Shown here: in pieces, positions 34,281-43,426 of the stretch | Layout: each line of letters begins with the position of its first letter | How positions within the stretch are numbered: the stretch's first letter is position 1 | Source: Pedobacter sp. BMA | GTDB taxonomy: Bacteria; Bacteroidota; Bacteroidia; Sphingobacteriales; Sphingobacteriaceae | DNA: 64,000 nucleotides | Assembly: GCF_001027745.1 (NCBI RefSeq) | Contig: NZ_LECU01000006.1 | Location: forward strand, 744,001 to 808,000 | Direction of reading: 5' to 3' | Program-made: the position numbers and the translations under genes | Notes under the pieces: generated by a model | What the model saw: the letters and a program-made list of their open reading frames with translations, nothing else | What the model was told of the DNA's origin: nothing | The model's database searches: none

Positions 34281-34305
34281 AACCCCAATGTTCAACATTG
34301 GGGTT
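34281..34305 (-). terminator. Rho-independent terminator of the OmpA-family gene
   Basis: AACCCCAATGT (34281-34291) pairs with ACATTGGGGTT (34295-34305). On the reverse strand a TTTTATTTTTC tail follows; the + strand lacks a T-run. Confidence 0.82.
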
Positions 34306-34345
34306 GGATATATAATGACCTCATAGGTAGAGGGAATTGGCAATA

Positions 34346-35023
34346 TTATCCTTGTTTCTGGGCTGTTGATTTTAAGGCATCGTTAGCTACAATCACAATT
34401 TCTACGCGACGGTTTGATGCACGACCAGCTTCAGTTTCATTATCAGCAATTGGCTCTGAAAAACCTTTTCCGATGGTTACCAATCTTGATGCTGGTACAC
34501 CTTGAGAAACAGCATAAGCTTTAACGGCTGCAGCCCTTCTTTCAGATAAACCCTGATTGTATTGTTCTGTACCTTTACTATCTGTATGACCAATAATTTT
34601 AATATCTGTATCTGGATATTGATTCAATGAAGCTGCTAAACTCTGAACATTGGTTTTTGCAGCATCTTTTAACGCTGTTTTGTCAAAGTCGAATAAAATA
34701 CCACTATCAAATTTTACGATAATACCTTCGCCTTCACGTATTACTTCTGCATTCGGGATTGCTTTTTGAATTTCAGCAGCCTGTCTGTCCATTCTACGTC
34801 CGATAAATGCACCCGCCGTACCACCAATGGCACCACCAATTAAGGCACCCACAGCCGTATTACCAGCCTTTTTACCAATTAATGCACCTACAACACCACC
34901 AGCAGCCGCACCAATACCAGCACCTTTTTGTGTTTTAGTCAAGCTATCACAACTCTGGAACGCCATTGAACCTACTGCTAAACCTATACTTAATGTTGCT
35001 ATTTTTACTCTTGAAATACTCAT
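34346..35023 (-). CDS. OmpA-family lipoprotein with glycine zipper
   Basis: The 225-residue lipoprotein has the lipobox FQSC (Cys 25). A glycine-rich zipper (about 33-77, repeating GxxxGxxxG and IGG/AGA) is followed by a C-terminal OmpA domain with FDFDKTALKDAAK, IIGHTDSKG, LSERRAAAVKAYAVSQGV and NRRVEIVI. The OmpA domain binds peptidoglycan, and the glycine zipper probably inserts in the membrane. It is an outer-membrane to cell-wall tether like the Pal/YiaD group. Monocistronic with its own terminator. Confidence 0.92.
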   Translation of the reverse strand: MSISRVKIATLSIGLAVGSMAFQSCDSLTKTQKGAGIGAAAGGVVGALIGKKAGNTAVGALIGGAIGGTAGAFIGRRMDRQAAEIQKAIPNAEVIREGEGIIVKFDSGILFDFDKTALKDAAKTNVQSLAASLNQYPDTDIKIIGHTDSKGTEQYNQGLSERRAAAVKAYAVSQGVPASRLVTIGKGFSEPIADNETEAGRASNRRVEIVIVANDALKSTAQKQG

Positions 35024-35196
35024 GATGATTAGATTTTAAATTCTAATGGTTCGTAGGCAAACACGGTGCCAAAAAATGCATTAGAATTATTTTTTTTCGA
35101 TTTGAATTAATAATCAAGGAAAAGCTCAAAATTTAGATCACAAAAAAAGACCACCGGATATGCGGCGATCTCAAAATGTATCATTCTTAGTACAAA

Positions 35197-35889
35197 CTAT
35201 GCGGAAAAGTAACTCTCCAGTTCTTTTAAGGTATTTTCATCGGTTTTGAAATCTTTGATTACCTGTCCTTTTTCTACCAGTATGATGCGGTTACATACAT
35301 CTGTAACATGATTTAAATCGTGGCTGGAGATAAAAGTGGTCATGTTACCTGCCTGGGCCTTAAGTAAATTTTTCAGGCGAATTTGTGTGGTAGGATCCAG
35401 GTTGGCAAAGGGTTCATCAAGGATAAGGATTTCCGGTTTTTGCATTAAAGCTGCGGCAATTCCCACTTTTACCTGATTACCTTTACTAAAATCACGAATA
35501 TACTTACCACTATTTAATATCTCTCCGTTAAAAAACTCGTTATATTGAGTGAGGTAAGCGGAAACATCTGCAACTGAAAGATCATGCAGGCTACCAATGA
35601 AAATAAAATATTCTTCGGGTGTAAGGTAATCGATCAGAAAACCTTCATCCAGAAAAGAAGCGGTATAATCTTTCCAGTTTCCATTTTTCATCACGTTTTC
35701 ACCTTTGGAGAGCACTTCTCCCTCGTTAGGACGGATCAGATCTAAAAGCATGCGAAAAAATGTTGTTTTTCCGGCGCCATTGTTTCCAACTAACCCTACA
35801 GTCTCACCTTTTTCTATCTGTATACGATCAATGTTTACAACAGTTTTGTCGCCATAAACTTTCTTCAAATTTTTTACTTCTATAATCAT
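35197..35889 (-). CDS. ABC transporter ATP-binding protein
   Basis: The 230-residue ATPase has Walker A GNNGAGKT at residues 35-42 and Walker B ILILDEPFANLDP. The signature region FSKGNQVKVGIA departs from LSGGQ as is common in ABC-2 type exporters, and the H-loop is in FISSHDLNHV. The permease gene ends 2 bases upstream of its start, so the two form an exporter. Substrate unknown. Confidence 0.92.
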   Translation of the reverse strand: MIIEVKNLKKVYGDKTVVNIDRIQIEKGETVGLVGNNGAGKTTFFRMLLDLIRPNEGEVLSKGENVMKNGNWKDYTASFLDEGFLIDYLTPEEYFIFIGSLHDLSVADVSAYLTQYNEFFNGEILNSGKYIRDFSKGNQVKVGIAAALMQKPEILILDEPFANLDPTTQIRLKNLLKAQAGNMTTFISSHDLNHVTDVCNRIILVEKGQVIKDFKTDENTLKELESYFSA

Positions 35890-35891
35890 AA

Positions 35892-37364
35892 TTATTCTCT
35901 AAAGCCTTCGGCTATTTTATAACGTTGTTTTTCAAATTTAGCGGTGATCAGGTTGATCCAGAAACTGCGCAGCAGTAACATGATTACTCCGAAAATTCCT
36001 ATTACGGCTAAACCCCAATACGGCATTTTTAACAAGCCAAATGGCAAATACATTAAAATAGGAGTTAATGCATAGGGGAACATCAGTAACCATTGTGTTG
36101 CACCTGTGCCCTGATAATTGAAGCTGGCTGCTTTGGTAATATCCAGTCGCTTATAATTTAAGGTGGCCAGATATAGTACAATCACGGTTCCGAAGCCAAT
36201 GTTGTAAAGGTAGCAGACCAGGTGCAGCAGCAACAGTTTTGGGCTTAGAAAGCCGTAGAAAGTTGACAGTAAAGTCATAACAGTCGATGCAATGGTAAAG
36301 AGCAGAAACTTCGCTTTAATGAAATCTTTGAAGTTAATCTTGTTACTCAGTAAACCATCAAAATGGCCACTTTGCCAGGCAAACATGAACTGTCCGTAGA
36401 TGATGATGGAAACCCCGGTCATGAATATGGCGGCGAACATCATTTTGCCAAATGAGTCGGATGCAATCATCGGTTGTTTATAGAATATGAATCCGTAAAA
36501 CAGGAACAAAACCCCCAGTATTAATGATGAACGAGAACGTTTATGGCGGAGAATTAATTTCAACTCCAAAGCCGCCAGCTCCCCCACTTTACCGAAGCGG
36601 TTTAAAAAAGCATAATCGGTACTTACTTTCTTTTCCTTTTTCGATCCCATTTCCTCAACATAGAGGTTGCTTAACAGAAACCTTGAATTGAGGATATAGA
36701 TGGTAATTGCTGCTAATGTAAAAACGAAACCGATATATGGATATTCTGCAACGGCTTTAAATACATAGTCTGCAGCTTTCATCAGCGATATCACTTTGAA
36801 ATATTCCAATGCGGCAAAGGCTGCAATAATCAATAATCCTGCAACGGTGTATAATGCATTTGTAATTGACTTTCTCTTAATATACAGTACCAGATAATTA
36901 TTGAAAATAGTAAGCGATAATATCGAAACGATATACATCAGCGTAGTGAAACCGCCATAGATATCGGCAATTTCGATAAAAATGAATGGGAAAAATAAAA
37001 ATACAGGCCAGATATTAAAAGCAGAAAAAAGCGCTTTTATGTTCAAAAAGTTAATGATTTTATTTTTCGATACCTTTAAGTGAAGGTAGGGTATAATACT
37101 TAATGTTGGCAACTCCTGTAATTGAAGCCTCATCATAAAGTCGAGTGTGAAGTAATAAAGGATTAAACCGTTAAAACTTCTGAGGATGTCCTGATTCGGG
37201 AAAATTTTCGGAAGAAAAACAGTCATTCCAAAACCAACTCCAAGCGCTACAGCCAGGAAATAAAGCATGAAAAAACCGAGCAGGATTTGTGTGGCCATGC
37301 TGCCACCGCGATTTCGGGAGCGCCAAAAGGCTTTTCGCTGGTGGCTTAAAAAAGTACTCAACAT
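35892..37364 (-). CDS. DUF5687-type ABC-2 permease
   Basis: The 490-residue integral membrane protein has about twelve hydrophobic segments. It starts with a basic segment (FLSHQRKAFWRSRNRGGSMA) and has a central charged loop around EEMGSKKEKKVSTDY. It resembles the DUF5687 permeases that pair with ABC ATPases in Bacteroidota, and the ATPase gene follows 2 bases later. The complex probably exports something across the inner membrane. The substrate cannot be assigned. Confidence 0.85.
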   Translation of the reverse strand: MLSTFLSHQRKAFWRSRNRGGSMATQILLGFFMLYFLAVALGVGFGMTVFLPKIFPNQDILRSFNGLILYYFTLDFMMRLQLQELPTLSIIPYLHLKVSKNKIINFLNIKALFSAFNIWPVFLFFPFIFIEIADIYGGFTTLMYIVSILSLTIFNNYLVLYIKRKSITNALYTVAGLLIIAAFAALEYFKVISLMKAADYVFKAVAEYPYIGFVFTLAAITIYILNSRFLLSNLYVEEMGSKKEKKVSTDYAFLNRFGKVGELAALELKLILRHKRSRSSLILGVLFLFYGFIFYKQPMIASDSFGKMMFAAIFMTGVSIIIYGQFMFAWQSGHFDGLLSNKINFKDFIKAKFLLFTIASTVMTLLSTFYGFLSPKLLLLHLVCYLYNIGFGTVIVLYLATLNYKRLDITKAASFNYQGTGATQWLLMFPYALTPILMYLPFGLLKMPYWGLAVIGIFGVIMLLLRSFWINLITAKFEKQRYKIAEGFRE

Positions 37365-37417
37365 ATCAGTTTAGGTATTAGTTCTTAATTAGTAGCCATT
37401 TTCGGTCAAATGTTACA

Positions 37418-38698
37418 CTAATAGTTGTATTTATCTTTCCAGTTCTGGCGTAGCTTTTCGCGAAGTTTTTCTTCGGCAGCATTTTTACCCGGATCATAAA
37501 GTTTGGTTCCGCTTAACTCGTCAGGGAAATATTCCTGCGCTTCGAAATTACCATCATAGCTGTGAGCATATTTATAGTCTTTTCCATAGCCTATGTTTTT
37601 CATCAGCTTTGTTGGCGCATTCCGGATATGTAAGGGGACTGGTAAGTTTCCTGTTTGTTTAACCAATGCCTGTGCATGGTTAATCGCTTCGTAAGAGGCA
37701 TTACTTTTTGCAGAACTGGCCAGGTAGGTTACACATTGAGAAAGGATAATTCTCGCTTCAGGATATCCGATCACATTAACTGCCGTAAAGCAGTTGTTAG
37801 CAAGTAATAGCGCGTTCGGATTGGCATTTCCGATATCTTCTGACGACAGGATTAAAAGCCTGCGGGCAATGAACAGTGGATCTTCACCTCCTTCAATCAT
37901 TCTTGCCAGCCAGTACACCGCCGCATTTGGATCGCTGCCACGAATAGATTTGATAAAGGCCGAAATGATGTCATAATGTTGCTCACCGGCTTTATCATAT
38001 AACGCCAGATTCTGCTGGGCGTGGGCAAGAACATTTTCATTGGTGAGCGTAATTTTATTGCCACCAATGCCATTGATGGCTATCTCCAATACATTCAGCA
38101 GTTTCCGGGCATCGCCTCCACTTAGCCTGATTAACGCTTCATGTTCATTAATGGTTATTTTCTTTTCCTTTAGAAGGATATCTTTCTGGATTGCAGTGTG
38201 GAGTAAACCTGCCAGTTCTTCTTCGGTTAGTGATTTTAAAATGTAAACCTGACAGCGTGAAAGCAATGCGGAGATCACTTCAAATGATGGGTTCTCAGTA
38301 GTGGCACCGATCAGTGTCACCAAGCCTCTTTCTACAGCACCCAATAGGCTATCCTGCTGCGATTTGCTGAAGCGGTGAATTTCATCAATAAATAATATGG
38401 GTAAGCCCAGGAAACTGTCTTTCAGTTGAGCAGCACGGTCAATTACTTCCCGGATGTCTTTAACCCCACTGTTGATGGCACTCAGGTTGAAAAAAGGCCG
38501 GTCTAAAGTTTGTGAAATAATATAGGCCAGTGTGGTTTTACCAACACCCGGGGGACCCCAGAAAATCATGGAGGGAAGCTGGCTGCTTTCGATGGCCTTG
38601 CGCAAAACTGCACCTTGCCCCACAAGATGTTTTTGCCCTACATATTCATCAAGATTTTGAGGACGCATTCTTTCGGCTAGAGGGGCTTGACTTTGCAT
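37418..38698 (-). CDS. rarA: Replication-associated recombination protein A
   Basis: The 426-residue AAA+ ATPase starts with [20 protein letters not shown]. Walker A GPPGVGKT is at residues 48-55, Walker B is [15 protein letters not shown], and [10 protein letters not shown] is the sensor 1 region. The family-specific [24 protein letters not shown] lies in the C-terminal helical part and [16 protein letters not shown] near the end. RarA/MgsA acts at stalled replication forks. A 7-of-8 -7 box precedes the start. Confidence 0.95.
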   Translation of the reverse strand: MQSQAPLAERMRPQNLDEYVGQKHLVGQGAVLRKAIESSQLPSMIFWGPPGVGKTTLAYIISQTLDRPFFNLSAINSGVKDIREVIDRAAQLKDSFLGLPILFIDEIHRFSKSQQDSLLGAVERGLVTLIGATTENPSFEVISALLSRCQVYILKSLTEEELAGLLHTAIQKDILLKEKKITINEHEALIRLSGGDARKLLNVLEIAINGIGGNKITLTNENVLAHAQQNLALYDKAGEQHYDIISAFIKSIRGSDPNAAVYWLARMIEGGEDPLFIARRLLILSSEDIGNANPNALLLANNCFTAVNVIGYPEARIILSQCVTYLASSAKSNASYEAINHAQALVKQTGNLPVPLHIRNAPTKLMKNIGYGKDYKYAHSYDGNFEAQEYFPDELSGTKLYDPGKNAAEEKLREKLRQNWKDKYNY

Positions 38699-38761
38699 AA
38701 TGGTAAATATATAAAATTGGTTTTCTTGCTACTTAACCAAGTTCTCCACAAGGCCTGGGCA

Positions 38762-38769
38762 TAATTTTG
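38762..38769 (+). promoter_or_regulatory. -7 box TAATTTTG for the alpha/beta hydrolase gene
   Basis: A perfect TAnnTTTG between the divergent rarA and hydrolase genes; it would give a leader of about 78 bases to ATG 38854. Confidence 0.45.
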
Positions 38770-38853
38770 TCATTTATATGATAACACACTAAAACAGGCA
38801 TGGTTTTTAAGCCTAATCGTGTTTATTGTTTACAGATTAAGTTCAGATCCTTT

Positions 38854-39840
38854 ATGAAGAAATTTTTCCTTTTAATAGCCCTTTCATCTTTTATATTCAA
38901 TGCATCGGCTGTACAACTTACAGATACGCTTTCCATCACGCTGGAGAATGTGAAATACCCATACCCTGTTAAATATCTTCCAATTACGGTTGAAAGCCAG
39001 GACGTAAGAATGGCCTATATGGATGTAGCCCCAACGAAAAATGCAAATGGTAAAACGGCTATACTTTTTCATGGAAAAAATTTCGGGGGATATTACTGGA
39101 CAAATGTAATTAAGACATTAACTGATATTGGCTACCGTGTAGTGGTGCCAGATCAGATAGGATTTGGTAAATCATCCAAGCCCTTTATTCACTATAGCTT
39201 TCATCAGATGGCCGCATGGAACAAAAAATTACTGGATACGTTGGGCGTACAGAAAGCTGTGGTACTGGGGCATAGTATGGGCGGGATGCTGGCGACAAGA
39301 TTTGCTTTGCTTTACCCCGACAGAACTGAAAAACTTCTTCTGGAAAACCCGATTGGCTTAGAAGACTACCGGACATTTGTACCTTATGTTACCACCGCGC
39401 AACAATATCAAACGGAACTTAAAACATCTGCTGAAAGTGTTCGCAAATATTATCAAACTTCTTATTTCACCTATTGGAAGCCTGAATACGAATACCTCGT
39501 GAACATTGCCGGTGGGGTAACTGCCAGTGCTGATTACCCACGTTGGGCAAAAGTGGCTGCGCTTACCTTTACTATGATTTATGAGCAACCCGTAGTGTAT
39601 GAGTTCCAGAATATCAAGGTGCCCACTGTCTTGTTTATTGGCAAAGAAGATAAAACTATTGTGGGGAAAGGATTATTAAGTCCTGATCAACAAGCTTTAC
39701 ATGGTCAGTACCGTTTTTTAGGCAAGCAAACTGCAGCAAAAATACCCGGGGCAAAAATCGTTGAATTCGAAGCCTGCGGGCACATTCCCCACATTGAGAT
39801 ACCTACAGAGTTTTTGGTGGCGCTTACAGGAAGTTTATAA
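38854..39840 (+). CDS. Exported alpha/beta hydrolase
   Basis: ATG 38854 is chosen because it begins a clear signal peptide (MKKFFLLIALSSFIFNASA); an ATG at 38800 would add 18 residues before it. The 328-residue product has the oxyanion HGKNFGGYYW, the nucleophile elbow GHSMGGML, a later Asp in FIGKEDKTIV and the catalytic His in ACGHIPHIE. It is therefore a complete serine hydrolase of periplasmic or extracellular location. The substrate is unknown. Confidence 0.88.
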   Translation: MKKFFLLIALSSFIFNASAVQLTDTLSITLENVKYPYPVKYLPITVESQDVRMAYMDVAPTKNANGKTAILFHGKNFGGYYWTNVIKTLTDIGYRVVVPDQIGFGKSSKPFIHYSFHQMAAWNKKLLDTLGVQKAVVLGHSMGGMLATRFALLYPDRTEKLLLENPIGLEDYRTFVPYVTTAQQYQTELKTSAESVRKYYQTSYFTYWKPEYEYLVNIAGGVTASADYPRWAKVAALTFTMIYEQPVVYEFQNIKVPTVLFIGKEDKTIVGKGLLSPDQQALHGQYRFLGKQTAAKIPGAKIVEFEACGHIPHIEIPTEFLVALTGSL

Positions 39841-39866
39841 AAGCAGGCCCGGGCGATCTGCTTTTT
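39839..39866 (+). terminator. Rho-independent terminator of the hydrolase gene
   Basis: AAAAGCAG pairs with CTGCTTTT around a GC-rich loop, immediately after the stop, with a T-run following. Confidence 0.7.
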
Positions 39867-39939
39867 TATAAACAAGCTTTATTTAAAATATGAAATGCTT
39901 ATCTTGAATCTGATAAGCATTATTTATTTCCCGATTATT

Positions 39940-40569
39940 ATGAAGTATTCCCAGGCAGCAAAGATCTACGCAACAGTTACAGCAATTGTAGTATGGTTTT
40001 CCATTTTATTGCAGTTTGTGGTTAGTTTAAAACAAGCTCATTATCATTATATAGAGACCCTAAAGATATTCCTGTCGTTTTTTACCGTAACCACAAACAT
40101 TATTGTAGCGAGCTGCTTTATGGTTATCAGTATTTTTCCGAAAGGTAAAATTCGTGACTTTTTTCGCCGCGCCGCAACGATTACAGCAATTACGGTCTAT
40201 ATTATTGTGGTTGGATTAATCTATAATTTTTTGCTGCGTGGTTTGGTTTTACAGGAAGGCTGGTCGCGCGTAGCTGATGAACTCCTGCATGTTGTTAGTC
40301 CGTTGCTGATGTTGATTTTCTGGATATTTTTCGTTGATAAATCCAGGCTTAGGTATAGGTCTGCAACGCATTGGTTAATTTATCCGCTGGCTTACATCGT
40401 ATTCGTAATCGTGAGAGGTTTACTCATTAATGAATACCCTTATCCCTTTATTAATGTAGTAAACATTGGCTATCCCAAAGCCATTTTAAATGCTTTTTTT
40501 TGTGTGGTATTGTTTTGGCTGCTTTCTTTACTGCTGATCTGGATTGGTAAACGGAAAAACAAACTTTAG
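39940..40569 (+). CDS. Pr6Pr-type (FAR-17a/AIG1-like) membrane protein
   Basis: I prefer the start at ATG 39940 (MKYSQAAKIYATV); an upstream in-frame ATG at 39895 would add 15 hydrophobic residues. The 209-residue protein has about six transmembrane segments with the pattern of the Pr6Pr/FAR-17a group (FFTVTTNIIVAS, DELLHVVSPLLMLIFW, WLIYPLAYIVFVIVRG). These proteins are poorly known in bacteria; eukaryotic relatives hydrolyse lipids. The stop overlaps that of the convergent bestrophin gene by 4 bases. Confidence 0.8.
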   Translation: MKYSQAAKIYATVTAIVVWFSILLQFVVSLKQAHYHYIETLKIFLSFFTVTTNIIVASCFMVISIFPKGKIRDFFRRAATITAITVYIIVVGLIYNFLLRGLVLQEGWSRVADELLHVVSPLLMLIFWIFFVDKSRLRYRSATHWLIYPLAYIVFVIVRGLLINEYPYPFINVVNIGYPKAILNAFFCVVLFWLLSLLLIWIGKRKNKL

Positions 40570-41456
40570 AGAATATATTCATCGTTAATGGGTTTTACCG
40601 GATCCGGAACGTCATTCTCCTCAAGCATTTGTAGCAGATTGATTTCGATGGTTCGGGTAATGGAATTCAATGGAACGCCTGCGGAATTATTTTCAAACGG
40701 ATCAACCAGGCTCATACCGTTGACTTGTGTAGATACAAAAACAAATCCGATCAGCCAGCCTAAAAATATGGAGGCGGGGCCTGCATCCTGACTAATGACC
40801 AGAGTAAAGGTAACTACGAAAAGCCAGATAAATACCTTTGTTAAATAAGAGTAAGTGGTTGGGAATATGGTATTCTTAATTCTTTCGCTCATCCCCATAG
40901 AATCAGAAAACCTAACCAGCATTTCGTTAATTTCCATGAAGCGGAAACCATCAATTGCATTGGCTTTCGATAATTTCTGTAAATCTCTTGACTGAATATT
41001 CAGGATGGCGTTATGTGCGTTGTTGTGCTTAGCGATTTCTTTGAGGTCTTCCTCCGGGAGGTACTTAATATAGATTTCGTCTACTGTTCCTCGAAGACTG
41101 GCTTTTAGCGCGTAAAGAAATGCAATATGTCTATGCACCATTCTTGTTGTTGTTTCCTCATCCTCATCAACGTAATTGATCACCGCCCGGGCAAAAGACC
41201 GGGAATCATTCACCAGAGCACCCCATATTTTACGGGCTTCCCACCACCTGTCATAAGCCTGATTATTATTAAAACCGATAAAAAATGCAATTGCTGTACC
41301 CAAAACTGTAGGGATGATTGTTGGGATAACAAAATGGTGAGCAATAAGATATTCCCTTACGAAGTAAGCTGCGGTACAGGAGGCAATCATAATTAAATCA
41401 ACCTGCCACGTGTTTCTTAAAATTCTACTAAGTCGGATATTTTGTATAATGAGCAT
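40566..41456 (-). CDS. Bestrophin-family (UPF0187) channel protein
   Basis: The 296-residue membrane protein has the family features RWWEARKIWGALVNDSRSFARA near residue 69, the membrane pair around FVIPTIIPTVLGTAIAFFIGF, and the late WLIGFVFVSTQVNGMSLVDPFENN. Bacterial bestrophins form pentameric ion channels in the inner membrane. It is convergent with the Pr6Pr-type gene, the two stop codons sharing 4 bases, with no terminator between. Confidence 0.9.
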   Translation of the reverse strand: MLIIQNIRLSRILRNTWQVDLIMIASCTAAYFVREYLIAHHFVIPTIIPTVLGTAIAFFIGFNNNQAYDRWWEARKIWGALVNDSRSFARAVINYVDEDEETTTRMVHRHIAFLYALKASLRGTVDEIYIKYLPEEDLKEIAKHNNAHNAILNIQSRDLQKLSKANAIDGFRFMEINEMLVRFSDSMGMSERIKNTIFPTTYSYLTKVFIWLFVVTFTLVISQDAGPASIFLGWLIGFVFVSTQVNGMSLVDPFENNSAGVPLNSITRTIEINLLQMLEENDVPDPVKPINDEYIL

Positions 41457-41591
41457 ATTCTTGAACTGGAAAATGAAAATACAAAATAAAAGCCCAAATG
41501 TTTCAAAATGCTCGAATTTCAGAAGCCGACAGTACAGGTTGCCAATTGGATTTCATATGTTTATATTAGGAAAACCAAATATTTTCAATTT

Positions 41592-43112
41592 ATGAGCGAA
41601 ACCTTGCCGAAGAATAACATCTTCAAAGTTATCGGTGCATCATCTTTAGGCACCTTAATCGAATGGTACGATTTTTACATCTTTGGCAGTCTTGCTGTCA
41701 TCATCGGGCATCAGCTTTTTCCTGAAGATGCGGGGGCATCTGCACTGATTAATACGCTGGCTATCTTTGCTGCAGGTTTTATTGTACGCCCTTTTGGAGC
41801 GCTGGTATTTGGCCGGCTGGGCGATTTGATTGGAAGGAAGTATACTTTTCTTCTGACGCTGGTTTTGATGGGTGGCTCTACTTTTTTCATTGGGTTGATA
41901 CCTTCATATAAGACCATTGGTTATGCTGCGCCAATTCTGGTATTGGTATTGAGGTTGATACAGGGTTTAGCCCTTGGTGGCGAATACGGGGGAGCCGCAA
42001 CTTATGTTGCGGAGCACGCCCCGGAAAACAGAAGAGGCTTTTTTACCAGCTGGATTCAAACGACAGCAACGCTTGGCTTGTTTTTGTCGCTGGGCGTAAT
42101 TGTCATCACAAAAAATATTCTGGGTGCTGATACTTTCGGCGACTGGGGATGGAGAATACCATTTTTGCTCTCCATTGTTCTCGTGGTGGTATCGGTATAC
42201 ATCAGGATGAAGATGCATGAATCGCCGCTTTTCTCTAAACTTAAGGCTGAAGGGAACATTTCGAAAAATCCTTTGAAAGAAAGTTTTAACAATAAAGCGA
42301 ATTTTAAAATGGTTTTGCTTGCTCTTTTCGGTGCAACGATGGGCCAGGGGGTTATCTGGTATACGGGGCAGTTTTATGCACAATCGTTTTTAGAGAACAC
42401 CTGCAAACTTGATTTTAACGATTCGCGGTATATTTTGCTTTGGGGAATTGCTTTTGCAACGCCATTTTTTGTTGTATTTGGTGCCTGGAGCGACAAAGTT
42501 GGCAGGAAATGGATCATGCTTTGTGGGATGCTCCTGGGGATTATTTTTTACAGACCAATCTATCAGACATTTCTGGATGATACAGATCCAACGAAAATGG
42601 ATATGAGTGCTGCAACTTTTAAACTGCCAAAAATTAAACACGAATTGATCGCAGGCACGCCAGACAGTTTACATACTTCCATAACCCAGGTAATGCTTAC
42701 AAATGGAACTTCATTTAGCAAAGTCCAGGTTGATACGGTATCTGCAAGCAGAGGAGTTTTGCCAGCAAAAGAAGTCATTCGGGATAAGATACTTTCGAAA
42801 CCTGTTTTCTGGAAGTTTGTCGGTCTTATATTTTTTCAGATTTTGCTGGTTACCATGGTTTACGGGCCGATTGCAGCCTTTCTGGTTGAGTTGTTTCCTA
42901 CGAAAATCAGATATACTTCTATGTCGTTGCCTTACCATATTGGTAACGGCGTCTTCGGAGGGCTTGTCCCTTTTATCGCCACATTGATCGCGAGTTTTGC
43001 GGGTTCCACTCCGCTGTCGGGATTGTGGTATCCGATCGGGATTGCTACACTCAGCTTAATCATCGGAACAATTTATCTATCGAACAAAAAGGACGAACAC
43101 ATTAATGATTAA
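41592..43112 (+). CDS. MFS transporter of the metabolite:H+ symporter type with a large inserted loop
   Basis: The start at ATG 41592 is chosen because the conserved family start (GTLIEWYDFYIFGSLA) follows directly; the upstream in-frame 28 codons do not look like protein. The 506-residue protein has twelve membrane segments with the MHS motifs GRLGDLIGRKYTFLLTL, LALGGEYGGAATYVAEHAP and DKVGRKWIM. Members carry dicarboxylates, proline or betaine with protons. An unusual soluble insertion of about 75 residues sits between two late membrane segments (FLDDTDPTKMDMSAATF to RDKILSKPVFWK). A small membrane protein gene overlaps its stop. Confidence 0.88.
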   Translation: MSETLPKNNIFKVIGASSLGTLIEWYDFYIFGSLAVIIGHQLFPEDAGASALINTLAIFAAGFIVRPFGALVFGRLGDLIGRKYTFLLTLVLMGGSTFFIGLIPSYKTIGYAAPILVLVLRLIQGLALGGEYGGAATYVAEHAPENRRGFFTSWIQTTATLGLFLSLGVIVITKNILGADTFGDWGWRIPFLLSIVLVVVSVYIRMKMHESPLFSKLKAEGNISKNPLKESFNNKANFKMVLLALFGATMGQGVIWYTGQFYAQSFLENTCKLDFNDSRYILLWGIAFATPFFVVFGAWSDKVGRKWIMLCGMLLGIIFYRPIYQTFLDDTDPTKMDMSAATFKLPKIKHELIAGTPDSLHTSITQVMLTNGTSFSKVQVDTVSASRGVLPAKEVIRDKILSKPVFWKFVGLIFFQILLVTMVYGPIAAFLVELFPTKIRYTSMSLPYHIGNGVFGGLVPFIATLIASFAGSTPLSGLWYPIGIATLSLIIGTIYLSNKKDEHIND

Positions 43113-43368
43113 AGGGATGAATATTTTAAAGAAATTTTTAGGATTAGTATGGATGGTATTGGGACCGGTTGCGATGACTTTTCTATTTCTGCAGGCAGTA
43201 GACAAAGTTGGCTTAACCCATACGGATATTGAAAGAACAAATACCATGCTCCAGTGGGCAATTATACTATTTATCTTTTTACCAATTAGCCTGGGTCTGA
43301 TGATTTTTGGCTTTTATGCGTGGAAAGGGGAGTATGATAAGCTTCCGGACAGTTCGGAAGAGATATAG
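43105..43368 (+). CDS. Small two-pass membrane protein coupled to the MFS transporter
   Basis: The ATG at 43105 overlaps the end of the MFS gene; a second ATG at 43117 is also possible. The 87-residue product has two hydrophobic segments (about 8-30 and 48-70) and an acidic tail (YDKLPDSSEEI). I do not firmly recognise the family. Overlap with the transporter suggests an accessory subunit. Confidence 0.8.
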   Translation: MIKGMNILKKFLGLVWMVLGPVAMTFLFLQAVDKVGLTHTDIERTNTMLQWAIILFIFLPISLGLMIFGFYAWKGEYDKLPDSSEEI

Positions 43369-43378
43369 ATTTTGTACA

Positions 43379-43404
43379 CGGAAACACTTAAGTCAGTGTT
43401 TCCG
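43379..43404 (+). terminator. Possible hairpin terminator between convergent genes
   Basis: CGGAAACACT (43379-43388) pairs with AGTGTTTCCG (43395-43404), without a strong T-run on either strand. Confidence 0.5.
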
Positions 43405-43426
43405 CACAAGTATTTGTAGAATGCAA

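Noticed and set aside
41684..41698. Sequence resembling a sigma-54 -24/-12 site
   Set aside because: The GG-to-GC spacing is 8 rather than 10, and it is inside a coding region.
41967..42383. Open frame of 138 codons opposite the MFS gene
   Set aside because: It is an antisense shadow of conserved transporter motifs.
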